A stretch of DNA of 38,117 bases from the NCBI GenBank assembly GCA_047518005.1, contig JAKZRT010000008.1, positions 1 through 38,117 of the forward strand, given 5' to 3'. Shown piece after piece: positions 32,447-38,117 of the stretch. Positions within the stretch are counted from its first letter, which is position 1. Each line of letters opens with the position of its first letter. The notes below the pieces were generated by a model. That model was not told the origin of the DNA, did not search any database, and saw nothing but the letters and a program-made list of their open reading frames with translations. Origin of the DNA: JAKZRT01 sp047518005 (GTDB lineage: Bacteria > Pseudomonadota > Alphaproteobacteria > Rhodobacterales > Rhodobacteraceae). The position numbers and the translations under genes were made by a program.

Positions 32447-32455
32447 AACATCGCA

Positions 32456-32540
32456 GGGACGCCCGATCGGGGTCCCGTTTCAAACCCCAGGCCTGTCCAT
32501 ATGGAAGGCCGCCACCCGTTATCGCTTTTAGGAGGATGAC
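32456..32540 (+). promoter_or_regulatory. ROSE-like RNA thermometer in the hsp20 leader
   Basis: Three consecutive hairpins can be drawn in the leader: 32456-32476 (GGGAC / GTCCC with an inner CCC / GGG), 32490-32510 (GGCCT / AGGCC), and a weak one masking the ribosome site. The last contains TCGCTTTTAGGAGGA (32522-32536), which fits the conserved U-Y-G-C-U ... AGGAGG block of ROSE elements that repress small heat-shock genes in alphaproteobacteria at low temperature. Position, length and target gene agree with that family. Confidence 0.6.
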
Positions 32541-32542
32541 TC

Positions 32543-33001
32543 ATGCGAAACTTTGATCTTGCACCGCTTTACCGCGCCACCGTCGGCTTTGACCAGATCG
32601 CCGATATTATGGACCGGGTGCTGAGCGCCGAACCTGCCCAGACAACCTATCCCCCTTACAACATTGAAAAAACCGCAGATGATGGCTATCGCATTTCGCT
32701 CGCGGTTGCCGGATTTTCCGATGCCGACCTTGGCGTCGAGGTTCGTGAAAACGCGCTGGTGATCTCGGCCAAAAAAGCCGAAGCGGCAGGCACCGCCAAG
32801 TTCCTGCATCGCGGTATCGCCACCCGCGCCTTCGAACGCCGGTTTACGCTGGCCGATCATGTTCGCGTGACCGGGGCTGCGCATGTCGATGGTATGCTGC
32901 ACATCGACCTGATGCGCGAAGTACCCGAGGCGCTGAAACCCCGTCGCATCGAAATTCAGGCCGGTCCGGCGATTGACGTGAAGGCGGTTGAAGCCGCGTA
33001 A
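32543..33001 (+). CDS. Small heat-shock protein, Hsp20 family
   Basis: This ATP-independent holding chaperone (152 aa) has an N-terminal arm MRNFDLAPLYRATVGFDQIADIMDRVL, as in IbpA-like proteins, the alpha-crystallin domain (about 35-130: YPPYNIEKTADDGYRISLAVAGF, LHRGIATRAFERRFTLADHV) and a C-terminal part with RIEIQ, a variant of the I-x-I anchor. AGGAGGA lies 6 bases before the ATG. An RpoH-type promoter and a ROSE-like leader precede it, and a terminator follows, so it is a single-gene heat-shock unit. Confidence 0.93.
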   Translation: MRNFDLAPLYRATVGFDQIADIMDRVLSAEPAQTTYPPYNIEKTADDGYRISLAVAGFSDADLGVEVRENALVISAKKAEAAGTAKFLHRGIATRAFERRFTLADHVRVTGAAHVDGMLHIDLMREVPEALKPRRIEIQAGPAIDVKAVEAA

Positions 33002-33030
33002 CACGCGCATCGCTTGAACCCAAACGATGG

Positions 33031-33062
33031 GCCCCCGCGGACGCATTCCACGGGGGTCTTTT
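33031..33062 (+). terminator. Intrinsic terminator after hsp20
   Basis: CCCCCGCGGA (33032-33041) pairs with TCCACGGGGG (33047-33056) with one mismatch, and a T-rich stretch (TCTTTT) follows. It lies 30 bases after the hsp20 stop. Confidence 0.8.
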
Positions 33063-33155
33063 CACGTGCGTTGTGCATTCACGCAGAACCGTTTTGCACG
33101 AATACGGTGGTTCGGACGTGGACGGGCGACGGGGGCCGGTGCTAGGGTCGCGCCT

Positions 33156-33737
33156 ATGAAAAAGATACAAACCCAGGGCCTGCACCATGTCACCATCGTA
33201 GGCGCGGACCGCCAGACATCGCTTGATTTCTGGGAGGGCGTGCTGGGCATGCCGTTCATCTTTGACCAGCCCAACCTCGACGACCCTGACGAGGGGCATC
33301 TTTACTTTGACCCCGGCGACGGGCGGCTGATCACGGTTTTTACCAATGAGAAACGCGAATTCTCGCACGATCGTAGCCCGACCGACCCCGGTTGCGTGCA
33401 TCATCTGGCGTTCTCGGTGAGTGCCGCGAGTTTCAAGATGGCCATCGACCGTCTTGAGGCGCGGGGCATTGGGCATACCGGCGTCAAGGACCGGGGGTTC
33501 ATGGATTCGATCTATTTCAAGGACCCGATGGGGTTGCTGATCGAACTGGCCTCGTACAGGTTCTTCCCGCCGCGCGGCTGCGCCCATGCCGATGTGCTGA
33601 TCGAGGCGCACAAGCTGCGGGTCGAGCGCGGCGATAACAACATTTCCGAGGAACATCTGGCCGATGCAATCGAAATTTTGGTGGAACGGGGCCAAGCGTC
33701 GCTGAGCGCCGATCGAAGCGCCAAGAACCCTTACTGA
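33156..33737 (+). CDS. VOC family protein (ring-cleaving dioxygenase / glyoxalase-like)
   Basis: The 193-aa protein is a vicinal-oxygen-chelate fold. The metal ligands fit GLHHVTIVGAD (first His), VHHLAFSVS (second) and LLIELASY (Glu). These three, plus the DPMGLLIELASYRFFPP ending, resemble glyoxalase/extradiol dioxygenase-like proteins related to the LinE/PcpA group, but one VOC pair only is present and a C-terminal helical stretch replaces the rest. Reaction and substrate are unknown. MKKIQTQG was taken as start, where homology begins. The second copy of the intergenic repeat follows its stop. Confidence 0.8.
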   Translation: MKKIQTQGLHHVTIVGADRQTSLDFWEGVLGMPFIFDQPNLDDPDEGHLYFDPGDGRLITVFTNEKREFSHDRSPTDPGCVHHLAFSVSAASFKMAIDRLEARGIGHTGVKDRGFMDSIYFKDPMGLLIELASYRFFPPRGCAHADVLIEAHKLRVERGDNNISEEHLADAIEILVERGQASLSADRSAKNPY

Positions 33738-33740
33738 GAT

Positions 33741-33764
33741 TTGCGCCGCGTGTCGCGCGTCGCC
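33741..33764. repeat. Copy 2 of the dispersed GC-rich intergenic repeat
   Basis: TTGCGCCGCG followed by TGTCGCGCGTCGCC, the same as 8759-8783 but lacking one C. It begins three bases after a stop codon and lies between convergent genes. Confidence 0.5.
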
Positions 33765-33812
33765 CCGGGCCGAGGCGGCGCTGGCCCGAAGTATTTCCTG
33801 AAACAATGATAA

Positions 33813-34799
33813 TCAGAGAAACTTGGCTGTCCAGGTTGGCTCTGTGTCGTTAGGTGCTGGCGAAGCGGCATAGACCCCGCGGGCAATGGCGCGGCTGAGC
33901 GCGACAGCGGCAGCGTGGCCGAGCCGCATGGGATCTGCCGCGGGGTCGGGCAGAGGTTTTTGCCCGGTTGCCGCAGCAAAGACCAGATCGCCGTCAAAAG
34001 GCGTGTGCGAGGGTTGGATTGCGCGCGCCATGCCGTCGTGGGTGGCCACGGCCATGCGGGTGGCCTGGGCCTGGGTGAGTGCCGCGTCGGTGGCGACGAT
34101 GGCAATGGTGGTGTTCTGGCCCGGCAGTCCGGGCAGATCTTGCTCGAGCCCCGGATCAAAAGCTCGCTCCGTGCCGCGACCGCCAAATTCGTCCGACATT
34201 TCCCAGGGCGCGGCCCAGAAAGTACCCGCCTCGTCGGTGACTGACCCAAGCGAATTGACCGCGACAATTACACCGACAGTCAGACCGTTGTCCAGTACCA
34301 GACTGGCCGATCCGATGCCGCCCTTCAGCGGCCCGGCGGTGGCTCCGGTTCCCGCACCAGCCGAGCCGAGCGCAAAGTCAGGGCTGCAGACGTCATAGGC
34401 GGCGCGACCAAGGACGGCGTAGGGGTTCGAGCCCCAGTCCTTGTCGCCCCCGTTGAGAAGGTCAAAAAGGATCGCCGCCGGAACGATCGGCACCCGCGCT
34501 GCGCCAACGGCAAAGCCGCGCCCCGCGGCCACAAGTGCGTCGGCCACGCCCGATGCGGCGTCCAGCCCGAAGGCCGAGCCGCCGGAAAGCACCAGCGCGT
34601 CAACCTCTTGCACAAGCTTGTCGGGGGCCAGCAGATCGGTCTCGCGGGTGCCCGGCGCGCCGCCCATCACGTGGACGGCGGCGGTGAAAGGGCGGGCTCC
34701 GGTCACGACGGTGACGCCCGATTTGATGCGATCGTCATGGGCCTGACCCACCACCAGCCCGGCAACATCGGTGATCAGATTTCGCCGGCCCGGTCGCAT
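33813..34799 (-). CDS. P1 family peptidase (DmpA/NylC-like, S58)
   Basis: This is an N-terminal nucleophile hydrolase made as a precursor that cuts itself in two. The 328-aa protein has LITDVAGLVVGQAHD, TRETDLLAPDKLVQEVDALVLSGGSAFGLDAA, GWGSNPYAVLG-type (here DWGSNPYAVLG), KGGIGSAS and the cleavage region GQNTTIAIVATDAALT, where N229/T230 is the expected cut with Thr as nucleophile. Family members include D-aminopeptidase/L-esterase and 6-aminohexanoate oligomer hydrolase; the true substrate here is unknown. The start is MRPGRRNL with an AGGAAA site upstream. It is divergent from the DUF1523 gene. Confidence 0.87.
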   Translation of the reverse strand: MRPGRRNLITDVAGLVVGQAHDDRIKSGVTVVTGARPFTAAVHVMGGAPGTRETDLLAPDKLVQEVDALVLSGGSAFGLDAASGVADALVAAGRGFAVGAARVPIVPAAILFDLLNGGDKDWGSNPYAVLGRAAYDVCSPDFALGSAGAGTGATAGPLKGGIGSASLVLDNGLTVGVIVAVNSLGSVTDEAGTFWAAPWEMSDEFGGRGTERAFDPGLEQDLPGLPGQNTTIAIVATDAALTQAQATRMAVATHDGMARAIQPSHTPFDGDLVFAAATGQKPLPDPAADPMRLGHAAAVALSRAIARGVYAASPAPNDTEPTWTAKFL

Positions 34800-34884
34800 T
34801 TTCCTGCCCTCCTCCCTACATCTGCACCTTAGCGGGCTGGCCAACGGCGGCAAGCCGGGGCAGTCTGGGCCGAAAGGGGTGCCA

Positions 34885-35436
34885 ATGCGATACGTGAAGT
34901 GGACATTCTGGGGGCTTCTGGCGCTGCTGGTGCTGGCATTTTTGCATTACACTCTGCCGCAGCGCGATATCGTGCGCATCGTCGCCACCTATGAGGAACG
35001 CCAGGATTTTGGCGCCAACAGCCTGTTCTGGTCGGGCGGCAGCGCGGGAACGGCCTCGGCACCCAATCGCGACGTGCTTTTCATCCAGACCATCAAGGCC
35101 AACGGCAAGGTCATGGTCTATCGCAACGAAGACACCGGGTGGGGCTGGCCGCCCTATTTCAAGTTCTCGACCGCCAATCTGCAGACCGAGGCGGCGGATG
35201 CCGTATCGACCAAAGACGCACCCGAATGGGTGGCGATGGGGCACTATGGCTGGCGCAGCGAGTTGATCAGCATCTTCCCGAACGCGGTGAAACTGAAGCC
35301 GGTCGCGGGGCCGGATGTGACGCTGATCCCGTGGTTCAACATCGTTCTGCTGGTGGTTTTGGCGGCCCTGATCAGGACCCTTCAGGTGCGGATACGGCGG
35401 TGGTGGCGGCGCATTCGCGGACCGGGCGAAAGCTGA
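34885..35436 (+). CDS. DUF1523 family membrane protein
   Basis: The 183-aa protein has an N-terminal helix (about 5-23), a periplasmic part with VYRNEDTGWGWPPYFKFSTANLQ-type sequence (DTGWGWPPYFKF) and AMGHYGWRSELISIFPNAVKL, the DUF1523 signature, then a second helix (about 145-165) followed by a very basic cytoplasmic tail (RIRRWWRRIRG). Function unknown. GlyA-like follows after 47 bp. Confidence 0.87.
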   Translation: MRYVKWTFWGLLALLVLAFLHYTLPQRDIVRIVATYEERQDFGANSLFWSGGSAGTASAPNRDVLFIQTIKANGKVMVYRNEDTGWGWPPYFKFSTANLQTEAADAVSTKDAPEWVAMGHYGWRSELISIFPNAVKLKPVAGPDVTLIPWFNIVLLVVLAALIRTLQVRIRRWWRRIRGPGES

Positions 35437-35483
35437 GCGCAGGCCGCGGTTTCGCGCCGAAAAAATTGCCGGGAGGGCAGAAG

Positions 35484-36740
35484 ATGGCTTCGCAAACTTC
35501 GGTATTGTCCGACGTCGACCCGCTGATTGCGGCGGCACTGGCCGATGAAAAAACGCGCCAACAGGATCAGATCGAACTGATCGCGTCGGAAAACATCGTC
35601 AGCCCGGCGGTGCGCGAAGTGCTGGGGCACGAGATCACCAACAAGACCCTCGAGGGCTATCCGGGTGCGCGGTTTCACGGCGGTGGTCAGTTCATGGATG
35701 TGGCCGAGCGGGCCGCCATTGATCGGGCGCGGGACCTCTTCGGCGCGGCCTATGCGAACGTGCAGCCGCATTCGGGGACGCAGGCCAATCAGGCGGTGTT
35801 TTTTGCCTTGCTCAAGCCCGGCGACAAGGTGCTGAGCCACGATCTGGCGGCAGGCGGGCATCTGAGCCACGGTGCCAAGCCGAACCTGTCGGGTCGCTGG
35901 TTTGAAGCGCATCAATACGGGGTCGACCGCGAGACCGGACTTTTGGATTACGACGCGATTGCAGAGCAAGCGCGCGACCTGCGGCCAAAGCTTTTGATCG
36001 CCGGCGGGTCGGCCTATCCGCGCGAGATTGATTTTCAGCGATTGGCGGGAATTGCCCGGGACGCGGGCGCGTATTTTCTGGTCGATATGGCGCATATCGC
36101 GGGGCTGGTGGCGGCGGGTGTGCATCCATCACCGGTCCCGCATGCCGATGTGGTCACCTGCACCACCACCAAGACCCTGCGGGGCCCGCGCGGCGGGGTG
36201 ATCCTGTCGCGGCGCGAGGATCTGGCCAAGCGCCTGCAGTCGGCGGTGTTTCCGGGCGTCCAGGGCAGTCTGCATTCCAACGTGATCGCGGCCAAGGCGG
36301 TCTGTCTGGGCGAGGCCCTGAAGCCCGATTTTCGCGCCTATGGGGCGCGGGTGCTGGCCAATGCGCGGGCGCTGGCGGCGGCGCTGGCGGCGGGCGGGAT
36401 CCGGATCGTTGGCGGCGGGACGGACACCCATATGGTGCTCTTGGATGTGTCGCCGCAGGGGCTGCGGGGGCAGGAGGCCGAGGACGGGCTGGCGGCGGCG
36501 AATATCACCTCGAACCGGAACCCGATACCGTTTGATGCGGTGCGCCCCGCCGATTGGGTCGGGCTGCGACTGGGCGTCTCGGCGGCGACCACGCGAGGGT
36601 TCGGCGAGGGCGAGATGGCGGCCCTGGGCCGGGAAATCGCCGCAGTGATCCTGGCGGCAGGCAAGGCAGAGCCCGACAGGGCGACGGCGCAGGCCCGGGC
36701 GCTGGTGGCCCGGCTATGCGCCGAATTCCCGGCGCTGTGA
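35484..36740 (+). CDS. Divergent serine hydroxymethyltransferase family protein (GlyA paralogue)
   Basis: The 418-aa protein is a fold-type I PLP enzyme of the SHMT family and aligns over its full length: IELIASENIVSPAV, ANVQPHSGTQAN, AGGHLSHGAKPN, LVDMAHIAGLVAAGVHPSPVPHADVV, PLP lysine K230 in TTTKTLRGPRGG, and GTDTHMVLLDV. Several residues that are fixed in classical GlyA are changed: Tyr55 is Thr (TNKTLEGYPG), Tyr64-Tyr65 is Phe-His, the His before the PLP lysine is Thr229, and the GGQGGPLMHVIAGK loop reads GVQGSLHSNVIAAK. This suggests a paralogue with another substrate, for instance alpha-methylserine or a beta-hydroxy amino acid (inference). A normal glyA is expected elsewhere. MASQTS has a GGGAGG site. 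Confidence 0.85.
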   Translation: MASQTSVLSDVDPLIAAALADEKTRQQDQIELIASENIVSPAVREVLGHEITNKTLEGYPGARFHGGGQFMDVAERAAIDRARDLFGAAYANVQPHSGTQANQAVFFALLKPGDKVLSHDLAAGGHLSHGAKPNLSGRWFEAHQYGVDRETGLLDYDAIAEQARDLRPKLLIAGGSAYPREIDFQRLAGIARDAGAYFLVDMAHIAGLVAAGVHPSPVPHADVVTCTTTKTLRGPRGGVILSRREDLAKRLQSAVFPGVQGSLHSNVIAAKAVCLGEALKPDFRAYGARVLANARALAAALAAGGIRIVGGGTDTHMVLLDVSPQGLRGQEAEDGLAAANITSNRNPIPFDAVRPADWVGLRLGVSAATTRGFGEGEMAALGREIAAVILAAGKAEPDRATAQARALVARLCAEFPAL

Positions 36741-37313
36741 GGCAGCGCCCCGGCCCGCCAAGGTGTTTCACGGTGGAACCAGGTGTTAAGATTATGATTT
36801 ATAACAGTAAAACGATTGAAGAGGCGAATAGAGTTGCGATTGGGAATGGTGCGCGGACGCGGACCTTGCGGGCGGCGTTTGGTTTGCCGATTGGTGCTGG
36901 ACCAGGGTTCGGGGCTGCGGTTTGCGCGCCGCCGCGATGTCAGCGGGTGCTGTGGTCATCCGGTCCGTACCGGCAAACAAAATAGCCATTTCTGTCGATT
37001 TCGGGATCAACATCCGGTCATAACTTGGACGCGAAAATTTCTGATCGGCGAAGATCACGCTCATGGCGAAGAAATTGTCGGGTGTGGCGCTTGTGGCAGA
37101 GACACAACGCCGGCCCCGACGGCTTGCTGTCATTCCCGCGCAGGCGGGAAACGTTCAATGCCGAAAGGCTGACCGTGAGAGGCCCCCGATTGCGCGGGGA
37201 TGACAATGCGGAAGGCGAAAAGTGAGGATGCGTGGCATCGGGAAACGGCCCTCGTCCGGGGCTCCGCCCGTTCGGGCCTGAATTTGTCCCCCGGACAAAT
37301 TCCGAGACGGCCC
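36741..37313. other. Intergenic region with palindromic repeats, no confident gene
   Basis: The first 390 bp are AT-richer than the rest and hold overlapping frames on both strands without recognisable domains (a 63-codon frame at 36794-36985, a 113-codon frame at 36792-37133). The remainder carries a REP-like palindrome (37128-37205) and a hairpin cluster (37245-37315). It may include remains of a decayed gene. Confidence 0.55.
37128..37205. repeat. REP-like palindromic element
   Basis: TGTCATTCCCGCG (37128-37140) and CGCGGGGATGACA (37193-37205) are inverted repeats with one mismatch. This outer motif is a widespread type of bacterial palindromic repeat (TGTCAT-CCCGCG). Inside, CCCGCGCAGGCGGG makes a small second hairpin. 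Confidence 0.65.
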
Positions 37314-37315
37314 TC
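37245..37315. repeat. Hairpin cluster flanked by 9-bp direct repeats
   Basis: ACGGCCCTC occurs at 37245-37253 and 37307-37315 and flanks 53 bp with two hairpins: GCCCG-TT-CGGGC (37266-37277) and GAATTTGTCC-CCC-GGACAAATTC (37280-37302, 10-bp perfect stem). The second 9-mer includes the stop codon of the aldehyde dehydrogenase gene. It could be a tiny inserted element with a target duplication, and it may end transcription of that gene. Confidence 0.5.
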
Positions 37316-38117
37316 ACCCTTCGCCATATGGCACCCAGATGTTCTTGACCTCGGTGGCGTGCCCCAGAAATTCGCGGCCTTCGCCCGAACTGCCCGACCA
37401 GTCGCGGCTGCGCCGATGATTGACCCAGGTCCGTTTGAGGTTGCCTGCGGCCTCCAGCTCGATGGTTTTCGACAGATCGGACGACGAAAAGCTCCAGATG
37501 GCGTCGAGGTCCATATGCCCGGCCATCTGCGCGGCCAGCGCCGCGTGATCGCCGGTCAGGATGTTGACCACGCCCGGCGGCACGTCCGAAGTTTCCAGCA
37601 CCTGATAGAAATCCGTGGCGGCCAGCGGATAGGGTTCCGAGGCCACCAGAACGCAGGCATTGCCCATCGCCATCGCCAGCGCCGGGGCCATGGCCGACAC
37701 CAGCCCCAGAAGCGGGGCGTCGTCGGCGCAGAACACGCCAATCTTGCCAACCGGTTCGCGCATCGCCAGCGCCACTCCCCGGATCGGCACCGAATGCACC
37801 GCGCCGTCGTATTTGTCGGCCCAGGCGGCACCGGTGAAGAGGCGGCTGACCGACGCCGAAACTTCGGCCCCGGCGGCTTTGGCGCTGACCCCGGTCATGG
37901 CGCGGATACGCGCGGCGAATTCGCCGGATCGCGCATCGAGGTTTTCGCCGATGTAATACAGGATCTGGGCGCGCAGATGCCCGGTCGCCCGCGCCCAGCC
38001 GCGGGCGGCTTTGCTGGCCGCCTCGACTGCATTGCGAATGTCCTTGCGGTTGGCCTCGCCCACTTCGCCCAGCATCGCACCTTTTGGACCCCAGATAGCG
38101 CGCGAATAGCCGCCGTC
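37314..38117 (-). CDS. ALDH16-like aldehyde dehydrogenase, C-terminal part (gene runs off the window)
   Basis: The frame is open from the right edge to the stop, so only the last 267 codons are visible. They form an ALDH-type NAD-binding region (EAASKAARGWARATGHLRAQILYYIGENLDARS, MREPVGKIGVFCADDAPLLGLVSAMAPALAMGNACVLVAS-type, GVVNILTGDHAAL). Where a catalytic ALDH would continue with ELGGK and the GQVC nucleophile, this one reads EAAGNLKRTWVN and ends at KNIWVPYGEG. This agrees with the C-terminal, non-catalytic ALDH-like domain of two-domain ALDH16 enzymes, described in Roseobacter-group bacteria. The active first domain would lie beyond position 38117. Confidence 0.8.
   Translation of the reverse strand, partial: DGGYSRAIWGPKGAMLGEVGEANRKDIRNAVEAASKAARGWARATGHLRAQILYYIGENLDARSGEFAARIRAMTGVSAKAAGAEVSASVSRLFTGAAWADKYDGAVHSVPIRGVALAMREPVGKIGVFCADDAPLLGLVSAMAPALAMAMGNACVLVASEPYPLAATDFYQVLETSDVPPGVVNILTGDHAALAAQMAGHMDLDAIWSFSSSDLSKTIELEAAGNLKRTWVNHRRSRDWSGSSGEGREFLGHATEVKNIWVPYGEG

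Noticed and set aside
36792..37133. Overlapping frames on both strands (63 and 113 codons)
   Set aside because: Neither has a family match or convincing ribosome site. The composition differs from coding DNA here. Could be gene decay, but not enough to call.

Overview
The window is a high-GC (roughly 64-66 % by eye) alphaproteobacterial chromosome segment. Gene families and neighbourhoods fit the Rhodobacterales (Rhodobacter/Roseobacter group): AspRS beginning MHAYRSHT, the epimerase + DUF1467 pair, a tight cob operon, glcDEF, DUF1285-moxR-DUF58-DUF4159, a ROSE-like leader before an Hsp20 gene, and an ALDH16-type aldehyde dehydrogenase. Genes are dense and often overlap by ATGA-type junctions. 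The assignment comes from protein family recognition, not from a database search.

Layout. 1-123: probable end of an IS21-like insertion sequence that has cut the 3' half off a GT87 membrane glycosyltransferase gene (121-822, minus), preceded by an intact paralogue (819-2126). 2136-3407: cyclopropane fatty acid synthase, divergent from aspS (3828-5765), whose product carries an unusual AT-rich in-frame insertion. 5766-8748: a 39-aa membrane peptide, a GNAT acetyltransferase, an orphan receiver protein, methylmalonyl-CoA epimerase and DUF1467. 8799-11256 (minus): histone-deacetylase-like hydrolase, nitroreductase and an EI24/CysZ-like membrane protein. 11326-11511: a truncated DUF167 gene. 11704-17886: an overlapping cobalamin operon cbiX-cobH-cobL-cobI-cbiG/cobJ-cobM. 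18202-25714: DUF1285 (minus), then moxR, a possible 28-aa coupled ORF, DUF58, a BatA/DUF4159 protein and a large membrane protein, together a MoxR/Bat-type envelope system. 25830-30610: a small secreted protein (minus) and glcD-glcE-[membrane receiver-like gene]-glcF. 30671-32361: two tandem secreted trypsin-like proteases with shared C-terminal tails. 32418-33062: an RpoH-type promoter, ROSE-like leader, hsp20 and its terminator. 33156-36740: VOC dioxygenase-like protein, P1-family peptidase (minus), DUF1523 protein and a divergent GlyA paralogue. 36741-37313: non-coding, with palindromic repeats. 37314-38117: C-terminal part of an ALDH16-like protein running off the end.

How the genes work together. 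The cob operon covers corrin-ring steps from cobalt chelation or precorrin-2 through ring contraction and methylation to precorrin-8X rearrangement. It mixes an early cobalt chelatase (CbiX) and a CbiG domain with cob-type methyltransferases. GlcDEF oxidises glycolate to glyoxylate. The MoxR-DUF58-DUF4159 set resembles chaperone/von Willebrand-type envelope modules of unsolved function. No ribosomal RNA, tRNA or CRISPR array was seen.

The strongest oddities are: (1) a ~58-codon, ~44 % GC insertion inside the GAD domain of AspRS; (2) a ~50 % GC single-gene insertion of a membrane-anchored receiver-like protein exactly between glcE and glcF; (3) a GlyA paralogue with several catalytic residues replaced; (4) twin proteases ending in repeated GARFVKP-type tails; (5) a possible 28-aa ORF stitched between moxR and DUF58 by two GTGA overlaps.
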